Origin: Methanobacterium alkalithermotolerans
Lineage (GTDB): Archaea; Methanobacteriota; Methanobacteria; Methanobacteriales; Methanobacteriaceae
Length of the DNA stretch: 64,000 nucleotides
Assembly (NCBI RefSeq): GCF_018141185.1
Contig: NZ_CP058560.1
Coordinates: forward strand, 248,001 to 312,000
Direction: 5' to 3'
The position numbers and the translations under genes are program-made. The stretch's first letter is position 1; every line of letters starts with the position of its first letter. A model generated the notes under the pieces. The model worked only from the letters and a program-made list of their open reading frames with translations. It searched no databases and had not been told where the DNA came from. This document shows, one piece after another, positions 8,777-18,042 of the stretch.

Positions 8777-9577
8777 TTATTCCTCTTTTCTGAATTTGTC
8801 CTTAATTTTTTGAAGGTAAATTAATATATTATCTATGAAAATCCCTGCCAAACCAGTTATCATCCCTAAAATTCCACAAAATAGAATAACATTTAATTGT
8901 CCGGGCATCATCTCTCTTAAATTAGAAACCTGTTCCTGCACCGGGCCTTTTACACTGGTAACCACCACCTCTTCTTTAGAAATTTCATTAGCCAGATTGT
9001 CCACCTGGGATGGATCTGCTTCTATTCTTACATGCACATTACTATAACGGGTACTGATACCTCCGGTGAGCATCAGCCAATCAGATAAGGTTTTTATGGC
9101 CTTAATAGGGTTGTGTCCTTTTTTTACATTGAGTATAATGGTTCCATTGGTATAAACTTCATAGGACTCTATATTAGGATCCACTATGGCGATTCTCTCC
9201 TCAATCATCTTTTGACGTTCCTGGGTGAAGTTATCAGTTCGGATAATTATCCCACTACTCTCCACATTACCCACACCTTCCATAGCCTGAACATCACTTA
9301 TGAAGCGATCTAAATCAATATTGGTGGATACATCCACCATGATTATCTCGGGAGAATCACTGGTAAGCTGATATAGTCCCCGGGCCATTTGCGGAACATC
9401 CTCATATACGGGTGAGATGAAAAACGCACCACCCACTGCTCCTATCATGAAACCTAAAAATATGACAAATAGCAGGTTCTTTTTACCTATAATGGGAGTT
9501 AAAAGGGCGATGGAAAATATGAAAATCAAGAGTACTATAAATAGCACTATCATTATAATTGATACCCAGGTGTCCAT
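8777..9577 (-). CDS. Membrane protein with large extracellular domain, unknown function
   Basis: 266 residues. Two hydrophobic segments at about 5-30 and 34-55, an approximately 170-residue soluble region (56-225) and a C-terminal transmembrane segment at about 230-250 followed by a Lys-rich tail. The soluble part has two alternating beta/alpha repeats containing SDVQAMEGVGNVESSG and a long TVIL-type region. I do not recognise a catalytic motif. It heads the minus-strand end of the pilin-like cluster and lies 14 bp downstream of a PepSY-like anchored protein, so a role in the cell surface or pilus assembly is possible. Confidence 0.75.
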   Translation of the reverse strand: MDTWVSIIMIVLFIVLLIFIFSIALLTPIIGKKNLLFVIFLGFMIGAVGGAFFISPVYEDVPQMARGLYQLTSDSPEIIMVDVSTNIDLDRFISDVQAMEGVGNVESSGIIIRTDNFTQERQKMIEERIAIVDPNIESYEVYTNGTIILNVKKGHNPIKAIKTLSDWLMLTGGISTRYSNVHVRIEADPSQVDNLANEISKEEVVVTSVKGPVQEQVSNLREMMPGQLNVILFCGILGMITGLAGIFIDNILIYLQKIKDKFRKEE

Positions 9578-9591
9578 GTTTATCGTCTCTA

Positions 9592-10002
9592 TTAGAATTC
9601 TTTAGTAGCTACTATGTTCCCATTGACCTTATTAACATATACTTCCTTTTCCAGTTTATTCTGTTTGTATAAAGGAACTATCCATACAGAAATGGTTTCA
9701 TTATTAATTTTTATACTACCTGAGGCAGGTTCCCCGGTACGAAGACCAGTTTCAGCGGCTATTTCTTTGGCCTGCTGGCTGGTTATATTCAAAGAAGTAG
9801 TGTTGGTCTGGGTGGTGTTGTTACTTTCACTGGAGCTGGTGGTAAAGGGCATGGTACGCAGTGGTTGAGGAGCAGGAGTATCGTTTTGGACTATTACCTC
9901 CCCGGGACTGTGTAACGGATTGTAGGCATATATTAAAATGATAAGAGCTATTACCCCTAATCCAATTAAGGCCTTTTTTTCCCAGCTTAAATCCAGATCC
10001 AT
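9592..10002 (-). CDS. Membrane-anchored PepSY-like protein
   Basis: 136 residues. A single N-terminal membrane anchor (about 10-26) is followed by a Ser/Thr/Asn-rich linker with many possible N-glycosylation sites (NNTTQTNTTSLNITS), then a small domain (residues 70-136) resembling PepSY: helix SQQAKEIAAE and beta strands ending VNKVNGNIVATKEF. PepSY domains are often peptidase-inhibiting propeptide modules. It is placed in the pilin-like cluster just before the membrane protein at 8777-9577. Confidence 0.72.
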   Translation of the reverse strand: MDLDLSWEKKALIGLGVIALIILIYAYNPLHSPGEVIVQNDTPAPQPLRTMPFTTSSSESNNTTQTNTTSLNITSQQAKEIAAETGLRTGEPASGSIKINNETISVWIVPLYKQNKLEKEVYVNKVNGNIVATKEF

Positions 10003-10113
10003 TTATTAACACCTGAAAAATGAGTTCTCATAAATTTTATTATAGTGTATAGTTGACTATATAAAAAAGTTTTGAATAATTTAAGAAGATGAAATTTTGA
10101 AAAAATTAAATAA

Positions 10114-10515
10114 TTAAATTTTGGTGAATTTTATGGTTCCATTATCATTAAAAGCCGTGTATTTTTCCCCTTTATTCATGGTAACCGAGTTTATATTGGT
10201 TTTAGGAACCAGACGTATATCAATGGTGCTGCCGGCATAGTTAACTTTTACCCAGCCATTGGTGGTAACATCCACCGATATCTCCATATCCGAGGGTATG
10301 GTGATGTTGGCCGAATATCCCCGGCCATTAGTGTATACGGTGTTTATAGTGGTGGCTACTCTTTCTCCCACCATACGGGCTCTTCCCAATTCAGAAGTTG
10401 CTGCTCTATCTGTTTCACCGCCAATAATGCTGATTAAACTGCCTATTATGATCATAGCTATTAAGGTGGCAAATAATAAGTCTACGGTTGCTACTCCCTG
10501 GTTATCTTTAAACAA
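10114..10515 (-). CDS. Type IV pilin-like protein
   Basis: 133 residues with a short charged start (MFKDNQGVATVDLL) and one hydrophobic helix (about 9-33), then a beta-rich domain. The N-terminus resembles the three larger proteins upstream (D-x-x-G, a few residues, then Asp and a hydrophobic helix) more than class III pilins. An internal segment (ATTINTVYTNGRGYSANITIPSD) is similar to that of the class III pilin encoded at 16299-16733 (SAADIVYSNGPGSR, DIYIPQG), supporting pilin ancestry. Its start lies 16 bp downstream of the preceding gene, so it is part of one operon. Confidence 0.78.
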   Translation of the reverse strand: MFKDNQGVATVDLLFATLIAMIIIGSLISIIGGETDRAATSELGRARMVGERVATTINTVYTNGRGYSANITIPSDMEISVDVTTNGWVKVNYAGSTIDIRLVPKTNINSVTMNKGEKYTAFNDNGTIKFTKI

Positions 10516-10531
10516 TTATATCACCATTATG

Positions 10532-11623
10532 TTAGTTATAGGAACTGGATAGGTCAAAGTAATTTCTATAAAAGGTGGATAGATAAAATATGGAGCCTGC
10601 CGGGTCTCTCATTAAAGGCCGGTTATTACCAGATATCCTAACTTCTATTCCTGATCCGGTCCGGTAAATACCCCTCAATCCTAAGAAGTATTCATGATCC
10701 ACAGCAGAAATGGTTCTACTACCCCCATACTCTTCCATTAAGGGGTTTCCTATAACAAAAGTACTCATTCTAACTTCAGGTGGGCTACTGGAAGTGGTAT
10801 TGGTATTATTTTCCAATCTATCAAAGAAAGATAAACCATAGGGATCCGGGAAGTAGTAGGGACGAGGAGTAATCCCTGAAGGGTTACCAGTTCCATTTAA
10901 ATAATTCCATAGCTCATATAATCTAGCATTAGGATTATCCACTACATCATCCATATGGAAGTCCTTACCGGTATAAGGAGAATCCTCATAGTACGGTGAT
11001 TTAAAAATTACATTGGAGTTTCTTTCTTTAGAATTTACCCAAACATAAGGGTCTTCCAGGCCACTTATAGAAACATAAGAAGTTATAGGTGGTGTAACAC
11101 CTTCATAAACCTGATCTTTTTGTACCACCTTGATGGGTACGCCTCCCCGTACATGAACATAAAATCCAAAGGGATCATCCTGACTGATAGTTACATCATT
11201 CAGGTACAGAGTTTGATTGGTATAATTATTGATGGGAATATTGTTAATAAAAATTTCACGACCGGTTTGACGTTCTAATTCTTTACAGCTTTCTATCAAC
11301 TGTACATTTAGTGAATTAACAATATTTTGACGTATATGCTGTTTACTGGTCCCGGAACCAAAGAAGGGGTTTGGTTTATATATATTATCATCTATTACTT
11401 TCCGGGTGGCATTGTAGGCTGAATTTCTACCTGCATCGGCTGAAGATTTCTCAATAATACTGAAAATATTTTGAGCTGTATTATAGGTTACATCTCCCCC
11501 AATGGCTATAGTGGCCAGGGTATTGGATTCATTAACTATTTCTCCAAAATTTATGGCAATAACTAATACTGGTATTAAAATAAGTACTGCTATGGGGCTG
11601 AACACATATCCTTTTTCATCCAT
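10532..11623 (-). CDS. Pilin-like surface protein
   Basis: 363 residues. The N-terminus MDEKGYVFSPIAVLILIPV is a short charged leader with a single hydrophobic helix (8-26); the remainder is predicted extracellular, Asn/Tyr/Ser-rich with glycosylation-type sites (NYTNQT, NNTNTTSS). No enzymatic motif seen. It is the third gene of the cluster starting near 14683 and lies 10 bp from its upstream neighbour. Probably a minor pilin or an assembled surface component exported by the same route. Confidence 0.75.
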   Translation of the reverse strand: MDEKGYVFSPIAVLILIPVLVIAINFGEIVNESNTLATIAIGGDVTYNTAQNIFSIIEKSSADAGRNSAYNATRKVIDDNIYKPNPFFGSGTSKQHIRQNIVNSLNVQLIESCKELERQTGREIFINNIPINNYTNQTLYLNDVTISQDDPFGFYVHVRGGVPIKVVQKDQVYEGVTPPITSYVSISGLEDPYVWVNSKERNSNVIFKSPYYEDSPYTGKDFHMDDVVDNPNARLYELWNYLNGTGNPSGITPRPYYFPDPYGLSFFDRLENNTNTTSSSPPEVRMSTFVIGNPLMEEYGGSRTISAVDHEYFLGLRGIYRTGSGIEVRISGNNRPLMRDPAGSIFYLSTFYRNYFDLSSSYN

Positions 11624-11633
11624 TTTTATCCCC

Positions 11634-13772
11634 TCATTGCCTCCATAAATCTAACCTTACCGGTATGTTATTGGGTAAATCACCAGTATATAATGCTTCA
11701 GTTCGTAAAAGTGATTGATCAATTGGAATTCCCGATTCAATTAAGGCCTGTTCAAGTTTTTGCCGGGCTAGTTGTTGAGCAACATCAGCATTTGAGGAAT
11801 AACCAACGGTCCACATGTTTTCTAAAAATTCAGGATAAAGTATGGATACCCGGGTACCAGAATATATTTCGGCATTACCATCCCAGTCTCCAGATTCCCA
11901 GTAATTGCTAGGGCCTCTAACCCGAACTCTTATTCTATAGTTTCCGGGGATAAGAGTATAATTTCCAGCATTTCCAGTGGTAAATACTTTGGGGCCGGCG
12001 GCATCCAGTGATGCAAGATTAATATAATAAGGAATGGTGGTGTTGGTGGGGAATAAATCAACCCAGGTCCCACCACGCCGAATCTGCACTTGCAGACTTC
12101 TGGTGTCCATACCTGAACCTACAAAGAGATAGGCTTCTTTAGCACCTTCTCGTATGTTAACCTGAGGATTTACTTCTTGAGTATAATCATTACTATTAGC
12201 CTGGTAGCTACTGAAAGGGAAATTTTCCCAGAGAATAGGTAATTTAGTATAACTAACGGAAGTATAACAATCAACCAATCCTACAAAATCGTAGTCAGTA
12301 CTGGGGACATGATCCCAAATAGTAATCCTTATTCTATTATTTCCTTCCCGAAGATATTCAGGAGGTATGTATATAATACCGGGAATATTTCCATAGCCAT
12401 CACCACGAGCACTATAATCTACACCATCAAAATTAAATGAACAGAAGATGGTTCTCCACTGGCTACCATCCCACACCTCCACCATAGCGTTATCAGTACC
12501 ACCATATATATTCATGTTTACGGTGGCATCCATTATTCGTATAGGTGGAGAGACTCCTGATCGAGGTAAATCAAATTCTTGTATTACACTTACCGCTGAA
12601 CCTGCACGAGTACCACTAACAACAGATGTAGGAAAATTTGTTATTACAAAGGGCGTACCATCATCGAAGTTATCCAGTTCATTCCGATTACTTACAAATG
12701 TTGGCCAGTTCATTACCCTCCTTGTAGTAAATGAGGACACATTACCTGTATTTAAATCATATATTCTGCCATATTCATTGGCAATGCCATTTCCACTTAG
12801 ATCCTGAGGGTTAGGCACAGCTAATCCAGCAGCATCAGTGAAATTAAATCTATCATTGATTATTCCCTTAGGAACTTTGAAGGTTGTAGTGTAATTACCT
12901 ATAATTGAAAACCAGGGTAAATTATACCTATTCCGATTTGAATAGCTAATATCGCGGAAATTAACATAATAATTATTAATACCTGTTGAAAGGTGAGCAG
13001 GATTAATTATTCCTCTATAATTATACATTCTAGTATTAGTACCGGGCCTATAATTTAAAAAATTGAACTGATTAGGATTTGCCAGATAATTATTTCCATT
13101 AATAACTGTATTAGCACCATATGAGGATAAATTATTGTCCGCACTGGATCCAATTAGAAAATAAGCTCCGGTAATAGTAGACCCCTGGGGAACAGAAAAC
13201 GGTATGTTTTGGATGCTAGATCCTCTACCCCAATAGGGATAAGAATACAAACCACCGCTATTTCCCCAGGGATCAAAATTAGTAAGCCAGTTGTGAAAAT
13301 TCCATAAGGTGGTGGTTACATTAACCTGTTGATCCTCAAATTCAGCTTTTTCCAGTTTATACCAGGCCCTGCCCATCCAACCTTCCTGGGGAGCAGAAAC
13401 CACTTCCACCCGGGAAGTAACATCATTAGCCAATAAAAGTCCCCGGTTATCTTCAACAGCAGGATTAGAACCTAAAGTTAATTTATATCCAGTATTAGAG
13501 GGAATAAGATAATCTAAAGACTCTCTTAATAATTGATCGCCTTTTGCAGTTTCACCCTGAGCATAATAAGTTGAAGCGGTGGTCAAAGTACCATCCAGCT
13601 GCATAACCCGCAGTGCATCGGCTGCAATAGCATCCAGACTCTGCTGGTCCTGTCCGGCAAAACCAGGTACCATGTAATATGATATGAAGGCTGCACTAAA
13701 GACCATGAATATGGCCAGGGCCAGAACAGCATCTGTGGTAAATATTAATCCTTTATCATCCATTGTAATCAC
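11634..13772 (-). CDS. Large pilin-like surface protein or adhesin
   Basis: 712 residues. N-terminus MDDKGLIFTTDAVLALAIF carries the cluster's shared pilin-like leader and helix (about 10-32). The body is beta-rich, aromatic and Asn-rich, and contains repeated jelly-roll-like segments with NNRIRITIWDHVPSTDYDF and similar modules. It overlaps the upstream gene by 4 bp, indicating translational coupling. The size and composition suggest a surface-exposed subunit, for example a tip adhesin. Two ATGs three residues apart could serve as start. Confidence 0.75.
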   Translation of the reverse strand: MITMDDKGLIFTTDAVLALAIFMVFSAAFISYYMVPGFAGQDQQSLDAIAADALRVMQLDGTLTTASTYYAQGETAKGDQLLRESLDYLIPSNTGYKLTLGSNPAVEDNRGLLLANDVTSRVEVVSAPQEGWMGRAWYKLEKAEFEDQQVNVTTTLWNFHNWLTNFDPWGNSGGLYSYPYWGRGSSIQNIPFSVPQGSTITGAYFLIGSSADNNLSSYGANTVINGNNYLANPNQFNFLNYRPGTNTRMYNYRGIINPAHLSTGINNYYVNFRDISYSNRNRYNLPWFSIIGNYTTTFKVPKGIINDRFNFTDAAGLAVPNPQDLSGNGIANEYGRIYDLNTGNVSSFTTRRVMNWPTFVSNRNELDNFDDGTPFVITNFPTSVVSGTRAGSAVSVIQEFDLPRSGVSPPIRIMDATVNMNIYGGTDNAMVEVWDGSQWRTIFCSFNFDGVDYSARGDGYGNIPGIIYIPPEYLREGNNRIRITIWDHVPSTDYDFVGLVDCYTSVSYTKLPILWENFPFSSYQANSNDYTQEVNPQVNIREGAKEAYLFVGSGMDTRSLQVQIRRGGTWVDLFPTNTTIPYYINLASLDAAGPKVFTTGNAGNYTLIPGNYRIRVRVRGPSNYWESGDWDGNAEIYSGTRVSILYPEFLENMWTVGYSSNADVAQQLARQKLEQALIESGIPIDQSLLRTEALYTGDLPNNIPVRLDLWRQ

Positions 13773-14683
13773 TTAACCCATACATACATCACGAATCTTC
13801 CTAGTATTGGCCGGGCATTTTCCAGGGTAATCTGGTCTTCTGGTGTTCCTTTTGGAACTCGTACCACATAAGCATCAAAATATTCACCTGGTTTACTGGC
13901 CACCTGCTGAAGCACTACACTATTATCCCGAAGTTCAGTCTGATTTTGTAAGATATTACTGGGAATTATTCTCCGTACAAAGGGAATATTATTTTGAAAA
14001 TCATTTGGGGGTACAATAGTCTGCCCATTAATCACTACCCGGGCTGAGGTTATTCCATAATTATAAACCAATACATAATAATTGAACTGATTGTTATATG
14101 CCATATTGGTTTGAAAGGGGTTAGGAGGAGATGTGAAATCCCGGGGAGATCCAGTATTTCTAACCCCAGTTCCTTCTGATACCACTTCGAATTTGGCCAG
14201 CTGCACCAGTCTTTCCACCCGGGCAATATTTTGAGCAGAATTATTATAAGTACCTAAACTGTAATAGGGAGAATTATTCCGGGCAGTGGTAATATTAATA
14301 AAATACCCATACTCGGGTCCAATCAACTCATTCAGATTAGTTGAATTTAAGCCACCCAGCTTGGCCGAGGATATATCGTTTTCAATAGGGGCCTGGGCAC
14401 TGTCACTGAATTTGGCAATACCCACTACACTTGGATTTCCTGTTTGTTCCCAGTTATGGGGTGTTCCTGATGTTTCCAGAAGAGCACTTGCGGCATCAGT
14501 GGCAACCCTTTGCAGAGAACTTTGATAAACCCCTTCCTGGGTTAAATAAAACATAGCATCCATATCAGCAGTAGCCATTCCTAATAAAATGGTTAAGGGT
14601 ATCAGGGCCAGTAGTAGATCCAGAGAAAAAACATATCCTTCTGAATCATCTTTTATTTTTCTCAATTTCTTCCCCCATATCAA
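13769..14683 (-). CDS. Pilin-like surface protein, first gene of the cluster
   Basis: 304 residues; N-terminus KKLRKIKDDSEGYVFSLDLL has a basic leader, then the D-x-E-G-Y-V-F-S-x-D motif and a hydrophobic helix (about 18-40). The rest is extracellular in character, with many Asn and Thr residues. It is the promoter-proximal gene of the minus-strand set and divergent from a class III pilin gene 100 bp away, so one control region may serve both. Role in a pilus-like structure is inferred from the leader and the linked peptidase. Confidence 0.75.
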   Translation of the reverse strand: MIWGKKLRKIKDDSEGYVFSLDLLLALIPLTILLGMATADMDAMFYLTQEGVYQSSLQRVATDAASALLETSGTPHNWEQTGNPSVVGIAKFSDSAQAPIENDISSAKLGGLNSTNLNELIGPEYGYFINITTARNNSPYYSLGTYNNSAQNIARVERLVQLAKFEVVSEGTGVRNTGSPRDFTSPPNPFQTNMAYNNQFNYYVLVYNYGITSARVVINGQTIVPPNDFQNNIPFVRRIIPSNILQNQTELRDNSVVLQQVASKPGEYFDAYVVRVPKGTPEDQITLENARPILGRFVMYVWVK

Positions 14684-14786
14684 ACTATTTCTTTAGCATT
14701 GTTTACATCTTTATTTAGCAATATTTATATAACTTTCGCCCTAATAAATAGATATATATTATGAAACAATTTAAGGAAATATTTTA

Positions 14787-15179
14787 ATGATTAAAATGGA
14801 TAAAAAAGGTCAACTATCGGCAGAATTCATATTATTAGTGGGCTTTATACTGGTAATAGTTTTGATATTTGCTTCAATTGCTGGTGATCAAAGTGAAGTG
14901 AATTCGGTAGTTGCTTCTGCAAAGCAAGGTGCTTCCGAGGCTGTTTCAGAGAGGGTTTTTGTAAATAATACTGCCACCTCGGTAAGGGTAACCACGGTAA
15001 CAGTTACTGGTAATGAAAATAAAACCATACAGATTCGTTTATCTAAAACTATTAGTCCAGAATTTAAAAATTTTGTTTTAAATAGTTCTTTGAATGCCGT
15101 GGATGATTTAGGTTTCAACCGTACTGGTAATGTCATAACCAGCAATCGTTATCAATACACCATAACTATAGTTCCTTAA
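14787..15179 (+). CDS. Class III signal peptide pilin
   Basis: 130 residues. The leader MDKKGQLSAEFILLVGF matches the class III prepilin signature (Q-x-S-x-E-x-x-x-L), cleaved before Gln by EppA-type peptidases in methanogens. One hydrophobic helix (about 11-30) is followed by a Thr/Val/Asn-rich beta domain (ENKTIQIRLSKT). Transcribed alone on the plus strand, divergent from the pilin-like operon. Probably a major or minor pilin; which one cannot be told from sequence. Confidence 0.88.
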   Translation: MIKMDKKGQLSAEFILLVGFILVIVLIFASIAGDQSEVNSVVASAKQGASEAVSERVFVNNTATSVRVTTVTVTGNENKTIQIRLSKTISPEFKNFVLNSSLNAVDDLGFNRTGNVITSNRYQYTITIVP

Positions 15180-15269
15180 TTATTTTTTTTATGGATTTGA
15201 TAATTTGATATAAAATAGCTATTTGATGTATTAAATATAATAAATCATTTTTATTTTAAGAATAAGTAA

Positions 15270-16202
15270 TCAGGATGATGGATGGAGTTTATCCAGTATA
15301 CTCACCGGCTTATTGCCATTCATACTCAGTAAACCACCCTCCAGCTGGAGTTTTACCCACTCATTTTCTGCCACAGAATGGTTATTATTTTCCACAATGT
15401 AGATATCTGGTTTTACATTGGATCGTATATCATAATCCACCCGGACATAGGCCGTTTTTTTGCCTGGTTCAATGACCTGGCCATAAGTATAGTTACGGTG
15501 ATAGCGTATACGAAATACCAGAAAGACTACCGCTACACAGATTACTGCAAAGAGTAAAACTGAGAGTGATGGTAAAAACTGGAAGGGAAAAGCGGTAGAT
15601 AGAGCAGGGTTGTCGCCCACCAGTACCAGGACAATTCCCACTGCCAGGTACATTAAAAAGAAATCCCGGTAAGCATTGAAATCCTCAGAATACATTAGTT
15701 TAACCTTTTTAAATAAAAGGTATAAGCTTAAAGCCACAATTACTCCTCCCACCAGGATTAATAATATCCAGGAAAAGAAGTTGAAAATATAGAGTATGGA
15801 TACCACTATAAATGAACCGGATATTATCTGGAGTTTAAGTATAGTCTGTTCTTTTTCCTGGGAACTGAATTTATCCAGGGCGGGAAATGTAATTTCATTA
15901 GCAGGAGAATCCGAAACAGGTGAATTATTAATATTTTCACTTGAATTTGAGTTTTTTAAATCTTCTTTAATTGAATCACGGTTAATCTGATTATTGATTT
16001 GTGATTTCATTTTAGATAAATCAATACCGGATATTTTTTCTTCTATCCCGGATTCCCTGCGGATATTGGAAATATTCTCCTTAACTTCCTTTGTATCAAT
16101 ACCTCTTAATTTTTGGGGAATATGAGTAATTCCAATAACACCTGCTCCAATTAATGAAAAGAGTTTGAATAATAAGTCGCCAAATTTGTTAAAAATATCC
16201 AT
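15270..16202 (-). CDS. Multi-pass membrane protein of the pilin locus (DUF2101-like)
   Basis: 310 residues: an amphipathic N-terminal region (about 1-110) rich in charged residues and Ser/Asn, then four or five hydrophobic segments (about 125-165, 180-200, 210-230), and a C-terminal soluble domain of some 80 residues ending in VSILDKLHPSS. It lies between the two class III pilin genes and the prepilin peptidase. The arrangement recalls archaeal DUF2101-type membrane proteins found near EppA; I did not verify this. A pilus assembly role is plausible. Confidence 0.68.
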   Translation of the reverse strand: MDIFNKFGDLLFKLFSLIGAGVIGITHIPQKLRGIDTKEVKENISNIRRESGIEEKISGIDLSKMKSQINNQINRDSIKEDLKNSNSSENINNSPVSDSPANEITFPALDKFSSQEKEQTILKLQIISGSFIVVSILYIFNFFSWILLILVGGVIVALSLYLLFKKVKLMYSEDFNAYRDFFLMYLAVGIVLVLVGDNPALSTAFPFQFLPSLSVLLFAVICVAVVFLVFRIRYHRNYTYGQVIEPGKKTAYVRVDYDIRSNVKPDIYIVENNNHSVAENEWVKLQLEGGLLSMNGNKPVSILDKLHPSS

Positions 16203-16298
16203 TATTACACATCCGAATAATAATTTTTTAAATATTATTAATATTCTAATGATTAATATAATTTGTTATTATAATAAATATATAGGGAAGTTATCTTT

Positions 16299-16733
16299 TT
16301 AAATTTGAGTTAAAGCCACATCCAGATAATTTCTTCCAATAACCCAGTTTACGGTTACCCGATACCATCCCTTGCTTACTGCAGTGGTGGCATTATTTAA
16401 ACGATAATTTACAGTGGAATTAACAAATTTAGTCCCTTCAGAATAAGTTATATTCATGCCCACAATATTATTGGCAGTATTGAGATTAGTACCCTGGGGG
16501 ATATAGATATCCATGGTCCTTCTGGAACCGGGTCCATTGGAGTAAACTATATCTGCTGCACTGGAAATACTCTCCACTGCGGTTTTTGCATCAGAGACCA
16601 TGGATACATCCATACTAGCATCAATAGAATTTCCAATTAAGGGAATGGTCACCGTTCCTAAAATAATTAAAATAATCAAAACAAGCAGTAAATACTCCAC
16701 TGAAAGCTGTCCTCTCTTGTCCATTCTTATCAT
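16299..16733 (-). CDS. Class III signal peptide pilin
   Basis: 144 residues. MDKRGQLSVEYLLLVLIIL carries the class III prepilin signature Q-x-S-x-E-x-x-x-L directly before a hydrophobic helix (about 11-32). The mature part has IVYSNGPGSRRTMDIYIPQG. The start at 16733 is supported by AGGGGAA a few bases upstream. It lies downstream of the prepilin peptidase gene on the same strand (82 bp apart), so peptidase and substrate are probably expressed together. Confidence 0.9.
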   Translation of the reverse strand: MIRMDKRGQLSVEYLLLVLIILIILGTVTIPLIGNSIDASMDVSMVSDAKTAVESISSAADIVYSNGPGSRRTMDIYIPQGTNLNTANNIVGMNITYSEGTKFVNSTVNYRLNNATTAVSKGWYRVTVNWVIGRNYLDVALTQI

Positions 16734-16815
16734 GAAATTCCCCTAATTTATATTTTATAAATATAATTATATCCCCTCTAATATAAATATTGATGCATGT
16801 ACATCACCATTTAAA

Positions 16816-17982
16816 CTAGGTAAAACTCTGTATGAGTCTAAGAACTATAAAGGCCAGGTCCCCCAGAATCAGGGATATTAAAAGACCGATTAAAATGGCC
16901 GGTGCAAAGGGTACTCCCCTTTTTACCCGGAAACTATCTTCAATTTTTCCTTCATCCCTTAATTTCATTAAAAGCTTAATATTATCCGGGGTAAGACCAG
17001 CTGCCAGGGTACCTATAATCAATTTACCCTCAGGCATACTCATCCCGGTTAAATCACCTTTTTTGGCTGAAGATTTAATTTTACTTAAAACCCCCTCCTC
17101 ATCAAAATAGTATTCGCCTTCCCTTTCATATAAACTATATGCAGAGATCATACCCTCTTTTAAACCCTTGATTTTTAAATCATCCTGAAGAGCTTCCTTA
17201 TTAACCGAGGTTAATAATTTCTTGATGATGCCAATAAGGGTGAGAACTAAAAATAAAATAATTATTCCAGTGAGAGTTAGTTCCCAGTTATCATATAAGG
17301 CATATGCCATGGTTAAAATGATAACCGTGGCCTTTACATAATCTGGTAGTTTAGATATCACCAGAACCAGGACCAGGATAATAATAAGTGAAAGTAGAAT
17401 AAACTGGAAAGGTATAAAAGGTAAAAGCAAGAGGGATAGGGTGGCAGCAGAGGTAATTATCAGGGTGCGCAGCAGGGTTTCTTTATAATCCTTTAACGGT
17501 GAAATCAGTTCCTGGAGTACCTGTGGTTTTTCCCGGTAACCTATATAGAACACAAATAAGAGTAAAAAAGGCAGAGTGGATAGTATACTATTTACAATCA
17601 CAGTTAACGGGAAGGGGTAAGTTGCCACAAGAGGTAGATTAAATCCAAACATAGTATAATTTACAATAAAAGGTTGGAAAGGTAGAAGAGCAGCTAAAGC
17701 CGTGAATAATTTAACATCTCCTCCTGCCCAGGCACCTAATCTCCAGAAAAGGTATCCTAAACCAAAGATAAATGCAGTGAAAATTACACCATAAATTATG
17801 AAAATATAAAAACCAGTTAAAATGGAAAATATTCCGTTAAGGAGAAGTCCCAATCCAATTAAGGGGAAGGTGAGTTTGTTGGAAATCACTCCCTCCTTTA
17901 TATCAGAGTAAGATGCATACAGGCAGGCTAAAATAGCAATTATGGTACATAATAGAGGAATATTGTAGATCATTAATATCAC
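16816..17982 (-). CDS. eppA: Prepilin peptidase of the A24 family (EppA type)
   Basis: Integral membrane aspartic peptidase that removes class III leaders from prepilins. The two catalytic aspartates are seen as D27 (ASYSDIKEGVISNKLT) and D89 (GAWAGGDVKLF, the GxGD-like motif). Some ten hydrophobic segments in 388 residues. A soluble stretch of about 100 residues (260-360) precedes the last membrane helix, as in the longer archaeal EppA enzymes. Its genetic link to two Q-x-S-x-E pilin genes supports the assignment over an archaellin peptidase (FlaK). Confidence 0.88.
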   Translation of the reverse strand: MILMIYNIPLLCTIIAILACLYASYSDIKEGVISNKLTFPLIGLGLLLNGIFSILTGFYIFIIYGVIFTAFIFGLGYLFWRLGAWAGGDVKLFTALAALLPFQPFIVNYTMFGFNLPLVATYPFPLTVIVNSILSTLPFLLLFVFYIGYREKPQVLQELISPLKDYKETLLRTLIITSAATLSLLLLPFIPFQFILLSLIIILVLVLVISKLPDYVKATVIILTMAYALYDNWELTLTGIIILFLVLTLIGIIKKLLTSVNKEALQDDLKIKGLKEGMISAYSLYEREGEYYFDEEGVLSKIKSSAKKGDLTGMSMPEGKLIIGTLAAGLTPDNIKLLMKLRDEGKIEDSFRVKRGVPFAPAILIGLLISLILGDLAFIVLRLIQSFT

Positions 17983-18042
17983 ACTTTATAATTATATTTA
18001 TCATAAAAATTGCAGGGAAAAACCCCTGCCTGAAATGATGAA

